Shown here piece after piece: positions 48,268-61,717 of a stretch of 64,000 nucleotides of DNA (position 1 is the first letter of the stretch; every line of letters starts with the position of its first letter). This stretch comes from Bugula neritina (Eukaryota > Bryozoa > Gymnolaemata > Cheilostomatida > Bugulidae), in contig OZ037767.1 of assembly GCA_964035545.1 (NCBI GenBank), positions 15,129,998 through 15,193,997 on the forward strand, written 5' to 3'. Both the position numbers and the translations under genes were made by a program. The notes beneath the pieces are model-generated. The model was not told where the DNA came from, searched no databases, and worked only from the letters and a program-made list of their open reading frames with translations.

Positions 48268-50148
48268 TTAAATTATACAACTAAATTAGTCAATGTTTTG
48301 TAAAAAAAAGTTTGAACTAACAGACTCAAGTATTTAAAAAAAATAATATTTAGAATAAAAAGTTTTGAATAGATAAAATTGAAGCAAAATATAAAAGTAT
48401 AAAAAATTTACATAGTAAGTTAAAACACATTTTTTTGTTTAGATATAAAAAACGGATATAATAATCTACATTGAAATTAACATTTCGAAATTTTTTAAGT
48501 TGATAAACATGTTTTTCATATTTTAGATCTTACGAAGCTAACTGAAGCAAAGCATATCTTACCAAGCCTTAGCTGCAGCAACATTTCATTATTACTATGT
48601 CTAGCCAATTCAACCTTTAATCATGCAGTAAATTGGCTTTGAGTTTGTAATAACTTTTATTTCTAGATTAGAGATTTATTTTGGAATGCAAAATACATTA
48701 ATTAGTTTGCACATATGTAAGATACACAACTTGGTTTGCCTGTGCAATTGTAACACTACTCCAACCTTATCCTAAAAGGCCTAGACTATATATTTATTTT
48801 ATGAATTTATTTTCAAATATAAGGATACAACTTGTTTGGAAAAATAGATCATGTTGTTAATGAATCGCAAAGTAAATGGGGAAATCTAATTGATTACAAA
48901 TCGCAAACATCCCACATCCTATATATATACTGCACACTTTAAGCCGCACAATTATAAATTGTATAATTAGTTTTAATTTTACTTTAGGTAATATTTTAAA
49001 CAATTTTTTGTAGCAAAATAATTTCTCATAGACATTTTCTTGAATTAATTTTCGTTGACATGTGTTATAATGAATGATATATTTTGATGTTTACTTTATG
49101 TAACATTTTAACAACTCATATACTAGTATTTGTTTATTATAGATATGTCTATAATTTAGAATGAAATGAGATAAATTGTGCTACATTGTATGGGTATGCT
49201 GCTTTAAGATGGCAATTTTATATTTTTGCTATAGGTGGTGCTTATAAGCAAAACATATTATTATGATTATCAATATAATTATTATTATAATGGTGTTATA
49301 ACATTGACATATGTAAAATAATATAAATATTGATTTTTACATTATTTTAGGTTAATGTTGAAACAAAGATTACGTAGAGATATTACTTTTATAGTTGTTT
49401 TTCATTACTTGGTGTATCTATTATGACAACATGCATTGAAATTATTCGCCCACTCTCAGTTACACAACAACTTTATTATAACATCAGGAGAATCACAATG
49501 AAACATGATACCAACATTCTATCTTCCATTAGCATGAAATATTTGACAAAGTTAAACATTATCAGACATTCAAATGTTTACTGTCACTATTAGCATGAAT
49601 ATAGATTTTTCATACTTTTTATGACACTAATAGCATGAATTATCTTTGTATTCTGTTTATTTATTATAAATAATACATATACTTTACCAGTTTTCTATAT
49701 CCGACGATCTTGCTGCTATAACACACTTTACGTTACTTAATAATTGCAAAGTAAATATCATAAGTACATCTCTGAAGTTGCAGACACTTTGAACTGTAAG
49801 AACAAAGTTTTTAACAAGGGAATAATAAGGAAAAATCTATAAATGAAAGTTTTTGTTGTATGTGGGCATTGTTATAGGCTCTTTCAATAAGTTCACTTCG
49901 TAGATGCTACAACAGTAAGTTACTAACAAACTTTATTAATTTTATAGTGAAATATCATTTTCTTAAATTACATAATTCAGCAGTTTTACTTTTTATGTGG
50001 TATATAGCTGATTAAAGCACTATATAGAGCTGAGAAGCTCTGAACTTTAGTGAAATTTCTATTTCATTATCAGAAGTGGTTGGTGCGTGTATATTAGTAA
50101 ATGACTGTACTGTATTCTATGTGTGCATATAACTCTTGAAAAGACTCT

Positions 50149-50154
<6 letters not shown>

Positions 50155-50235
<81 letters not shown>
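50155..50235. repeat. (TA)n microsatellite left of the palindromic MITE
   Basis: Equivalent to the TA tract at 27390-27464. Here it is split by the 253-bp element at 50236, with the TA run resuming at about 50489-50545 and passing into TGTGTG and GATATA variants up to 50590. Confidence 0.93.
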
Positions 50236-50239
<4 letters not shown>

Positions 50240-50484
50240 GTACTGATACAATTTTGGATATAAAAATAAACTTGGATCTTCATTTTAGCGACTACAATAT
50301 TGTTTCACGCAGTGCAAGCTACGATCATCAGGTCGTTGTGTGTACGGTTGAGTGCTTTTGTTTTGAAATTACTCAAGCGTACACACAACGACCTGATGAT
50401 CGTAGCTCGCACTACGTGAAACAATATTGTAGTCAATAGAATGAAGATCTAAGTTTATTTTTATATCCGAAATTGTATTAGTAC

Positions 50485-50488
<4 letters not shown>
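50236..50488. mobile_element. 253-bp palindromic MITE inserted in a TA tract
   Basis: Arms 50236-50346 and 50378-50488 are inverted copies (outer ends TTTGGTACTGATACAATTT and complement; inner core GATCATCAGGTCGTTGTGTG) around a spacer of about 31 bases. It is flanked by TA repeats, which hides any target duplication but fits TA-targeting elements such as Tc1/mariner-type MITEs (inference). Absent from copy 1 of the duplication. Confidence 0.85.
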
Positions 50489-50555
<67 letters not shown>

Positions 50556-50700
50556 ATATATATAGATATATAGATATATAGATATATATGATAAAGTAAA
50601 ATATGCCATCACACCACTTTCTCTAAATAGATATCATATATATAACACTATATACAGTCACATGTTAAGTAAACAAAGAATGTGTTATATCAGAGTAGAG

Positions 50701-53277
50701 ATGAAGAATATTCTAGAAGTATACGCTCTGATTCTCCTTATACATGTGACTACTTCAGAATACATGGGGTGTTATAAAGATGAAATAGAGAGAGCAAATT
50801 GCCTTTAGTCGGGGAAATTACTAACATGGCAATATACTTTTGTATAGGCTACTGCATCTATAGAGGTAAAGATAATACGACGTAAATCTGTTTTTCTATT
50901 TAATATATTATGCCATAATTATATAAACTTTATTAGATATGTGATGTATTGAAATTGTGATTCTTTTACATCAATTATATGACTATTATTATCTTTTTCT
51001 CAAACATAATATAAGCATATTATAATAATATTATATTATATTCTTATACAGCAATTATATTTTTATTATGTTGTTCTCATCCAGTTATATAATACTTATG
51101 GCATCTTGATATTTAATTATTCTTGTACAGCAACTATATAAACATTATATAATTCTTGTATAGTAATTATAAAAATGTTTCATTATTATTGTATATTAGA
51201 TATATAAACATTATATCATTATTCTATTGTAATTATATAAATGTTATCTGTATATTTTAGGCCAGATGTATGCTGGTTTGCAGGATGGCAGACAATGATT
51301 CTGTGGTACAACCTTTGACCTCTATGGAGCTCTAGACAAATCAAGTTGTAGCAGTAGATGCACGGGAAATGCGAGTCAGATATGTGGGGGAAGCTGGGCA
51401 AACAGTGTATACAGAGCACTGTCAGGTAAGATGAGACATTTTTAGATAAAATGAGAAAAGTCCTTTAGGTAATACATGAAATTGGAGTTTTTTAATCTTC
51501 ACAATACTTATCAAATTTTATTTAACCAAATATTTACTTTTACAGACGATTGTTATTCTAAAAAATTGGCTGATAGCGAAATAGTTTTTAAAGGAATATT
51601 AAAATAATTAAACTCAATTAAGAAAGTTTGAATGATTTGACCTTAATACTTCTGACAAAAAGTATTATTACCATGAATTTTTAATTATTAACAACTAATA
51701 ATTTGTTTAATCTATAGCTACATTGTTTAGTTTATTTCCACACTCTTGTAAGTAACAGTATATGGTATAGAACAGTATATAACATGTTTTTTGTTGACTC
51801 GGGTAAAATTTTTGTAACTTTATGATAAACTATAATAACTTAGCTCTTTTTGATATGCTAAATAAATGTACATATCTTTATTATGTTAAAGCTTGCTAAC
51901 CTAAATAATTATGTATATTTTAAGATATATGTAATACATATTTATTTATTTAGTAATATTTACTTCTGTGTTTTTATGAGTTTCTAGAATCATAGTTTTA
52001 TTGTTACATTATTTATTATTATACCATTTTTAGAAAATGTCAAAACACGAAAAAACAAACCCGCAAACTTAGTCCACATCAGAAATATTGAAGTTAGAGA
52101 AATAAGTGAGGAAATCATATCCTTTATCGAACATCCGGCTGATTCTACTAAAATAATAGCAGCTACATCAAAACAACTTGTAGAGATCAATCATCATGGA
52201 GAGTGTATAGCAGTAGCGGGTGTGCAGCTACAAAGTTGTGCCTATCGATCAAATGAATTTTCTTTTTCCTCAATCGATCATTTCATTTATGCCCAGTTCA
52301 CCAAACTGCAAGTATCTCACAGTCTTTTCAACAAATCAGCCATTTTGGTTGCTGATGCAGGTAATCACTGCGTAAAGTTTCTCATTCTAAAAAATTTATC
52401 ATCTTTTGAGTTTGACAATTCAATAAATGACTACCATGTTGGTAAGTGTGGATCTTTTAAAAAAGAACTTTTGACTGAAAATATTCAAAATTTAATTGAT
52501 CCTAAAGAAATGGAGCTAAATAGCCCAAAACATCTTTCTCTGTACCATGACTCTGAGACTATCAGACTGGTTGTTAACTGTGTACTAACAGAAGTATACT
52601 CTGTTATTGTTAGTATCTATCCAACTCACACTGTGGCATATGAGTACAGTGGACACCCTGGGTATGTTACTGATGTTTCTGAAAATCTCTATTGGCCATT
52701 ATTTCGATCAAAAGGATTGAAAAGTCTTTCAACTGATAACAGCACATTAATAAACCAAATCCTTGTCATTAATGGGAGTTACTCAACTACTGCAAATTAT
52801 TATTGCGATTCCAGGAACAGTTCTGCTATTCCCAGACTGTTTCAAAGTTGGCCTCTAATAATTGCAAATGGTGAATTGAAATCCCTGGTTTATAATTTGA
52901 CAAGCAGTGAAATCAAACTAACTAACATAAATATTGCTAATCTTTCTACAAAAACACCCCCTGAGTTTAACCTGTTCACTACAACAAAGGAATCCGATCA
53001 CATTATTCTCTACAGTCAAAGCCTAAAGAAATTTTATTATGCAAAGGCATTTTCTCGCTATCAGAAAATTCTGGAAAGGTTCTGTAGTAAATATGTTATA
53101 GAAAAAGCAATTGTGGGTGGACCTGAAAGTTGTGCTTACATCTGTAGTAAATATGGTAGTCAGTGTGTTGCTTTTTCTGTTAATGATTATGATAATTCTT
53201 GCTACATTCATGACCACTTTGACTTGGCCGAGGCCTACATATCTAATGACTCAGCTTGTTATTTATCTATATCATAA
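50701..53277 (+). pseudogene. Gene B duplicate (B-psi) with an open third exon
   Basis: Exon equivalents are 50701-50865, 51261-51425 and 52034-53277. Exon 1 has a 2-base insertion (AGAGCAAATTGCC for AGAGCATTGCC), giving a TAG stop at 50806-50808. Exon 2 has TGA at 51296-51298 where gene B has TGC, a conserved WSC cysteine. Exon 3 is the same length as in gene B (1244 bp), fully open, and retains all propeller and PAN landmarks. Splice sites are intact. The WSC half is dead; the downstream half may be younger decay or may still be used from another start. Confidence 0.87.
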
Positions 53278-53438
53278 TTATAACATATAATTGCATAGTT
53301 GAACACCACTTTCTGATGACAACATTAATGATGCTTTACTCTAACTTATGTTAATTTTTAATAATCATAATTATATTATTTTCATTCACTTAAATATTTT
53401 ATGGAAATGATACACAGTGGTTTTTAAAAATTATATGT

Positions 53439-53552
<114 letters not shown>

Positions 53553-53984
53553 TACTATATATACAGAGTCTGTACTATATATTACAGACGGTAGATTGCT
53601 ATATTATATTTGTGTATCAACAAATCAATAAAATAAAAATCGAAGATATTGTTTATTTGAAGCTTTTTTGGAAATTTATTATAAATATTTGTAGGTTGTG
53701 TAATTACTGATTAATAAATAATATTTATAACAGATGGTTTCATTATAATTTTTAGATGACATTGTTTTAAAGAACATAATATGTATTAATTCAATCAAAT
53801 TTATTTGACCCACAAGAAAATGCAGCACAATTATTTGTGAATTAAAAACTTCTTATTAAATAAAGATTGAGTAATAACCAATTCAGTATATTTTAACTAT
53901 TGATATACTTATATAAGAGAGTAAGTTAAACAGAAATGTTCATCTTTGCACAGATACTTGCAAGAATATCTATAGTGTATATAG

Positions 53985-54345
53985 AACTTTATAGATATAG
54001 AAAAGTTATAGATATAGAATAGTTATAAGTATAGAATAGTTATAGATATAGAATAGTTATAATTATAGAATAGTTATAGATATAGAATAAGTATAAATAT
54101 TAAATAGTTATAAATATAGAATAGTTATACATTAGATATAAAATAGTTATAGATATAAAATAGTTATAGATATAGAATAAGTATAAATATTAAATAGTTA
54201 TAAATATAGAATAGTTATAGATATAAAATAGTTATAGATATAGAATAGTTATAAATATATAGAATAGTTATAAATATAGAATAGTTATAGATATAGAATA
54301 GTTATAATTATAGAATAGTTATAGATATAGAACAGTTATAAATAT
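53985..54345. repeat. Expanded minisatellite (ATAGTTATAGATATAGAA units)
   Basis: About 20 units of 17-19 bases with ATAAATATTAAATAGTT variants arranged in blocks, homologous to the smaller array at 30884-31018. Confidence 0.88.
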
Positions 54346-56640
54346 AGAAGTGCTGCAGTCAATAATTTAAACAACTTTACAAACACATTATTATATATAT
54401 ACATAAACATTCACCAGATATATTTAATAATTTATGATGCACATGGTCAAACATGCAATTAATATTACTAATATTTGCTTATAAATACAGTCATACTAAT
54501 ATTGTTTACATGACTGCATTTGTTGAAAAGAATGGTAATAACAGTTTTAAAAGACAATTAAAATTTTTTACTGGGTTATGTAATATAATTTGTTTAACTG
54601 TTTCTTTTAATTACCAAATATCTAAAATAATATTTTAATGAACACAAAGTTATTCACTGTTTTTCCACTCTTTTTAAATCTGTAAAACAAAAATTTTTAG
54701 ATTTAATAACTAAATAATAAACAGTGTCTGTTTATTTTTTTAAAAATAGACAGTGTTTATTTTAATCCTTCTTAAGAAACTTAATTAGGTAAAAAGTAAA
54801 TTATTAAAAATTGAAAAATAATTGCCAAATCCAAGATACATCAATTCAATATTACATTTAAATTTATAAGACAAATGACTTTTTGTTTTTGATAATAGAT
54901 TTTTGTGTTTCATTATACAAGCTCTTTTGTAAAAAATGTTCTTATAATTATTAATATATTTTAAGAAATGATTACAGTTTCAAAAGTGGTCAAATTACTG
55001 CAGCTGTTTGGCTTCAGTGAAACGACTCTTGTTGCTTAAAGCTAATGGGCTTTGAAATTATGTTTGTTATAGAAGGATTATTAATGTAAATATCTAAAGA
55101 AGCTTATAGACTAAGACTTAGTGCCTTGTAATTAAATATTATTTTACAGATATCCTATAAACACTGACATATAACTCACAACAAAAAAGGTATTCTTTCA
55201 TGTTTGAATATTGGAACTCAAAATTATTGATTAATTTTTAATTTTTAATATATAAACAAAACATGGAAGTTTACTATATACATTTAAAAACTTTAAGCTA
55301 CGAAGCAACACTAAGTACAACAATTTCAGACCAGCTATAGAGATCAAATCTTGAAGAATAAAATCCAATCTTGTCAAGATACTGAAATCAGGTATTATGA
55401 GAATTAAATATATATACCTACATTTAACTTTCTATGTTTCACCTTTTACATGCAGTTTATGCTTTATGATTTATAAATTTTACACTCTATCCTTTATATT
55501 CTGTTTTCATATTGCATATTTAATATTTTATGCTCTAAGTTTCACCTTCCAGGTGTGACATTCTACATTTTAAGTTCTACATTTTGTATTCTAAATACCG
55601 TATCATATTAGAGGTAATGTCTTATACATTTTAGTAAAATGATCATAATATCACAGCCTTGCACTTGAAGTATAAATTTTATAAGAATATAAGATGTTAT
55701 AAAATTAGTTGGTGATAAAGTTTGAAAATGCACAATAGCATGAAGTTATTAATTATTCTAGTATTGATGAGCCATGAGTTTATTTTACAAGTTGTTTTTA
55801 TTATGAGCTGATACATTTTCTATAAGCTGTAAAAGTGTTAGGATTGTTAGAATAACAAAAAAATAGTTTTTTCCTCTAAATGTTAAAACGAGACCTTGAA
55901 ATTATTAATTTAAAGTGTTTTAGGAGTTTATTTAAACTTAATATATAGTTTTATAAAATAGGTTTAATAGTTATTATGTTTAACTTGAAAAACAAAAAAA
56001 CTCTTATTTAATAATAAATTTCAAAATGTTGAGATATTATTCTTTACTAAAATGCCTATATTGTATAAGGTAATAACATTTTGCAAATTGTTATTAGCAG
56101 ATGACAAATGAAATACCAATACGTTCTTATTCACAGTATAATGGTTCCATCCCAGCTAGATAGACACTACTTTTTATTTTGGTACCATATAATTATATAG
56201 TAATATATACCTATATATATATAGCGATATAACTGTTTCATTGATTGCTAAATAGCTAAAATGCTAATAACTTTATTAGCTAACATGAATTATTTGGAAT
56301 ATTATTCTAATTTTCACAAATTTGTGAGAGACAAAAGACAGTGTAATACAATAACAATAGACATTACATTTAATTATTGACTACCCATTCACAAAATATC
56401 TGTTCAAACAAGAAGCAAAATATATTCAAAATTAATGTTTATGCAAATTAAAGAAATTATTAATGTGCTAAATATGTGCTTTATTTAAGTATATATATAT
56501 TTTTTAATAATATTAAAATAAATTGCACATAAAATATATATTGTACCAAAATAAATTAGTAGCGTCTAACTGAGAGTTGCTATATATATCTAGGATAACA
56601 CCCGAACAAACTGTTTTTATTAACAGCAGCTGTCTAGAAG
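54346..56640. other. AT-rich spacer in copy 2, no gene seen
   Basis: Diverged counterpart of 31019-33389 with numerous small indels. No coding or RNA feature could be supported. Confidence 0.45.
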
Positions 56641-56797
56641 ATGCATCAATATCTGATGTGTATAGCACTGGTTCCTATAGTTTATGGTTCAGTGTACATG
56701 GGTTGTTACAAGGACACCTCAACTAGAGCTCTACCATTGAGGTATGATTCCAATGACATGACAGTCGACCTTTGTATTGGCTACTGCATTTACAGAG
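56641..56797 (+). pseudogene. Gene C duplicate: orphan first WSC exon
   Basis: Intact exon of 157 bp: ATG, signal peptide (MHQYLMCIALVPIVYGSV), MGCYKD, RALPLRYDSNDMTVDLCIGYC and a consensus donor in the family's phase 1. It retains the GCYKD block that the first copy has lost. No second WSC exon, propeller or PAN end follows; the duplication stops about 560 bases downstream, after a SINE. An exon without a gene, unless it splices to something outside the window. Confidence 0.75.
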
Positions 56798-57036
56798 GTA
56801 AGTATTCCATTCACTTACTAAGTTGATTTTTTACAATACAGTGAAATTGCAACCTATAAAGCAGGGCTGATAAATTAGCCATCATTTTAGGAGTACGTCA
56901 CAATGTCATGAAACTTCAAAGGAACTGCAATTATCCTGGAATAAGATTGCTACATACTTATACTTAAAATAATTGTGCTTGCTTTAAAGTTTAGACATTT
57001 TATCTGTGAGCTACATGCAGTTGGTATCTAGCATAG

Positions 57037-57250
57037 TGACCCGCAGTGGTATAGGGGTCAGAGCGTTTGCCTACAAGTAAGCACAAGGTAATGAGTTTGA
57101 GCCCCATTATAAGCCAGTAGTGATGTTAGGAAGAGCATCCAGTCATAATTGCTCCTGTGCCTCATATGAATAAGTCTTAAGCCAGCTTTAACAAAAACCC
57201 CTTCTATCAGAGATCTTCTCATAGGTATGGTGACTATAAACTTGTGTGAG
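57037..57250 (+). mobile_element. tRNA-derived SINE, copy 3
   Basis: Duplicate of the SINE at 33794-34010, carried by the segmental duplication. Head CCGCAGTGGTATAGGGGTC, tail GGTATGGTGACTATAAAC. Confidence 0.75.
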
Positions 57251-57355
57251 TTGGTATATATTAGCATATGTGTGCACATAATATATCCAAGAAAATTTGC
57301 ATGTCGCAATATAGATATTGAATATCTACTGTACATAACTTTGAAATCTATAGCT

Positions 57356-58634
57356 AACTAATTGTTTCATTGGCTATAAATATCATATTACAGTAAGTTA
57401 TTTAAAGTGAATTGATTATATCAAATTAATATGTTAGCAAGCATAAAGTTAACTAATTTAATAATCGCCTTAGTTGTAAACTGATTCAACAAATGTAAAT
57501 AAATCAATAGAGAAAGTTTATGCATACAAGCAATTAGCTGCTTGTTATATTTGTTTAGTAAGTGTAAATATTATACATGTTCAGAAACTGCTTGCTTAAA
57601 TTTAGCTAATTAATAGCAAGTATAAACATTTTGTTATTTATATAAATGCTTATATGATATTAAGTTTGTCAAAGGATAATTCAATTACACAATTATTTGA
57701 CAAGCCCTAAAAAAATTTATGAATATTAAGATTAATTGAGAATACTCAAATAATAGTTTATTATTCAAAGTCTTATTCACATTAACTAGAAGGCCCAGCT
57801 CTCTATCACTATATAGCCATGATATATATTTGCTAAAACTTTGGGAAAGAGTAACTATGTTATAATGGCAAAAATGCTACTTATGTTTTCTAGTACATAT
57901 ATATGCTCATTAATTCATAATTTTTATTCAAATAAAATGTTGACATGAATATTAATCAGTATATATTTTCCTAGAATGTTGTTTAGAGACATAAAAAAAC
58001 TGCCTATGCACAACATACTTTGCATCTGTTTAGTATCTCGTAATTAGACATAAAAAAATCAAAGCCAATTATAAGGCAAAAGACCATAATACTGTACTAT
58101 CATTGGATAGTTCTTCATCAATAAACAGGTAGTCGCCAGTGGTGGATATGAACCCCTCCTAGATGTTTCTCGTACTTCTTCCTCAAAAAACATTTTCATT
58201 AAGCCAAAAAGAAATAACAATACACCTTTTTAGTTGACACTTTTTAATTTCTGACTGATATTTCACCTTATTTCCAATTATAATTAACTTTTAACCGGCA
58301 CTTTTCTTTGTAGTAATTCCTACCCTTTAGACTGTGTACTTTGAAATGAGTCTGTTTTACTCGTTACATAAAGTATAGTTGCACTGGCTACAGGTTGACA
58401 CAAAAGCAAGCCTATCTTGATAAAATCATGCGCAAATGTAAAAACTACCGAGGAGTTTGTTCCTCATATTTAGAAATTGACAAATTATTTTTAATCCGTT
58501 TAAAAGCATCTGGTTAGGGAAGCATATGCCGTGTTCAATTTGTTATTCTAGCATTAACAATAACAGAATGCAATAATTATAAGTTTATGAAAGTAATTTG
58601 TTTTCTTTCTAATTACAAATATAATATTTTAGTA
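57356..58634. other. Single-copy AT-rich spacer
   Basis: Between the right edge of the segmental duplication and the second TA-flanked transposon. No gene, RNA or ordered repeat seen. Confidence 0.45.
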
Positions 58635-60339
58635 TACACAGAGAGAAATATTAGTGCAGCGCTTGCACTAAAGTTGTTCAAAGAGCCTTTTATTGTCGGT
58701 ATAGCCTGCACCACACCTCTAATAGTTGTTAGACCTGCACTTATTTTGATGAAATTGAAAGTTAATCCGGTTAGTGTAAGCTGAAAAATATTTTGTAGTA
58801 GCTCTGAAACCACTTAGTTGTTAAGTCAATGCTACCTTTCCCAAGTATTACGTAATCATCATCCCTAGGTCTGAATGAAGCTAAACAGTAGTTGATAGGA
58901 GCAGAAAGTGAGATCAATGCTACAACTAAATATGTTCAAGCAACATTTTATTTACATAAGAATTATGGAACAATCGGCAGTTGTTCACCTAACAACATTA
59001 TTCGTTCACATGTGCACTAATGATGATCACAAACCTTTATAGCAAGCTAGGATAGAGTTGAACCCTACATTTGGGTCATTTCAATAGACCATGTAAAACT
59101 CAGCCAATCAGCGAAGTGTACCAGGTCAATGTTTTACCATTGTAACTGATATAAAATTCTGCAAGTTCAATTGCAAAATGCATGCTTCTAAAAGCTAGTT
59201 GTGCAACTTTTTTTTTATGCATTATTTAATTTCATATCTTAAATTGATGACTCTTGAAATGATTTTTCAAAATGTCTAAATTAAGTGTTTATAAAACGCA
59301 ATTAAAAATTGCATGTCTAGAAAAATGACCTGGTACACTTTTGCAACTTAAGGCCAATTATTACATAACTGCCAGCTTAGTAGTTATTTGTTGTTGCAGC
59401 TTGAATCGGTTATTGTTTAGCATTGGAAGCTTGCAGTAAACATCTGTGAATTTGGTACATGACTTCGATTGGCTGGTTTTTGAATGGCCCTTTAGTATAT
59501 GCATCTGGATGGCTGGGTAGTGTAGACTCCGCCTACATCTAGCTAATGTACAGTAGCCAATCCACAGTAGTATTACAAAATTTCTGTTTAACAAATGAAA
59601 TATTCTGGTCATTTGTTTTGTACTTTACAATAGTAAATATTCTATTCAACTAGAATTTTATTGTATGTAAGCCATGGGAACTACTAAGAGGTAAAATCAA
59701 CCACCCATCCTGGTAATATTGTTGCTCGCAGTAATAGCAAGTCCACATCATATAAATATACACATAAGCTATTATGTGCAGCTTATGAATGCTGAAATGA
59801 CCCCATTTCTTACTTTCAATTTGAAAAAAATTGTATTACATATTCTGCCACTTCTGCACCAAGAATTTGTTTTCCTTTTAAATTTTGAAAATAGTAGTCA
59901 GTCTCTGCAGCAGTCAACTGCATCCACAATAAACAACGTAAGCTTTCAAATAAACTATAAATATATGAAATATTAGTGTGGAAACAATGTAATTTAGTTC
60001 TTGCTATGATGAAAAATTACAAGAATATTATATAAAAGCTAGATATAGATTTCTATAAAATGGCACAGGTAAAAATAACACATTTCTACTTCAAATTCTA
60101 AATTTCATCAGTCACCAATGGTGGCTGTAGATTACAGAGAGCATAGCAGACTATCATAATCATAAGGATGGTCAGTCCACTGAGCAAAATCCAACTCCAA
60201 CCTTTCATTTGGGTTACCAAAGCACTAAAGCATATAATGTAAGATGCACAAAAAACAGTGGTTTTAATGAAACATGTGAAAGAAGCAAACAGAAAAACGT
60301 TATCAACAGAGTCAGCTGATATAGAGCAACAGAACTCAT

Positions 60340-60597
60340 CTGACAGCCATCCTCATAGTCAGACTTCATCAGAAGTAACTGAGTTACCAGAATCATCAAC
60401 TACTCAGAAAAAAGATCTGCACATTCTATTGATAGACGAAAATCAAAAGTTGGAAGAAAAGGCTCAAAAAGTTCCACGTTTAAACAAAAAGCAACTATTG
60501 AAAAAGTAAAAGTTTTTAAAACTTTCACCACTACAGATGAGCAAACTAAATTCTATACTGGAATACCTACACGTTCTCTATACTATTTTTTAGCAAG
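60340..60597 (+). pseudogene. Transposase fragment, N-terminal linker part
   Basis: In the frame that includes 60521-60523, the sequence reads KTFTTTDEQTKFYTGIPT and ends at a possible donor (GCAAG|GTGAAA). A phrase of the type DD..V.FYTG.P lies between the THAP and helix-turn-helix parts of THAP/DDE transposases. No THAP domain is visible upstream. A competing frame with ATG at 60258 and TAA at 60507 lacks this motif. Exact limits are uncertain. Confidence 0.5.
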
Positions 60598-61450
60598 GTG
60601 AAAATTATAATCTTCTTATTGCAAAGATAGACTATGGTTTATTACAAATAAACAATGCAAGTCTCACTGCTAAAATTTGTACATTGATTAAATTTGATGT
60701 GTAGTAAAACTGTCATTTTAATTAAATTTGTTGCAGTGTGAGTACATCATTCATACATTTTTTATTAAAGATCTATGTTGTTTTATGTAAGATATTCATA
60801 AATACCACAGTGGTCATCTGTATGCTTTGACTTATTAAGTTTAGGGTTTTATTTAAACAAGCAGCAGTCTTTTATTTGTGGACAAATTGACTCCCTTTCT
60901 CCAGGAAAAGTAAATTGTTTTGACTTAAATTTTCCTTTGTTATTTTAAAGCTTATCAAAAGTGGCCTCCTAATCTAATTTTTAGCTGAAACTAACTCAGT
61001 GAGTGTTTAAAACTAAAATGGTTTACACTTGTTACTAGTTTCACTTATTCACAAACATTATTAAATGCTATTCTAGAAATAATATGGGTTTGAATTAGTT
61101 ATAGTATAATTATAAAATGAAGTAATAATTGTTTGTCAACACTATTTGTTTAAACTACTAACTTCATTCAAAGCATGTATTCATACAACTAGCTTACTAT
61201 GTACTGTTACAGTATTATGTAACACATGTTGACACACATTACATTCTGTTTGGATGGTGATATATTGGGTCAAGCCTTCAGCTAGCAGTTCTTGAACTTC
61301 ATAGTTGTTGCAAAATATGACTAAAGCTACTTACCAGAGGGTAAAAACTGCTGAATGAATACAAACTAAGCACAAAATTTATTTAGCACATACATTATAA
61401 TTTGAATCATAATTTAATTTTCATTCTTTATTTTCTATATTTAGATTTAT

Positions 61451-61717
61451 ATGTCTGAAGATAAAGTTCTCACTCTCAGAAAAAAGTTAACAAGACAAGA
61501 TAAACTTTTATTGGCTTTGATGAAGCTGCGTCAAGGTTTACAGTTTCAAATACTTGCTGGCTTTTTTTACATCTCTAGATTGCTAGCAAGCAAAACTTTC
61601 AAAAACACATTAGATATTTTAGCAAGAGAACTGAACAATCTAATAGTTTTTCCAACAAGAGAGAAGCTGAACATCTCTCTGAGCTTTCAAAGCCAATATG
61701 CTACCATATATTTATAG
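61451..61717 (+). pseudogene. Transposase fragment, helix-turn-helix part
   Basis: The 88-codon frame reads KLTRQDKLLLALMKLRQGL, then QILAGFFYIS, LARELNNLIVFPTRE and LSFQSQYATIYL. This order resembles the helix-turn-helix preceding the DDE_Tnp_4-type nuclease in Harbinger/ISL2EU-related transposases (LLxxLMxLRxxL, FxIS, W/FPxRE, LPxxF). It stops exactly where the right inverted repeat begins, so the nuclease and its acidic triad are missing. Confidence 0.6.

Noticed and set aside
58125-58170. GGTGGATATGAACCCC, a possible B box of another SINE
   Set aside because: No matching A box or SINE body around it.
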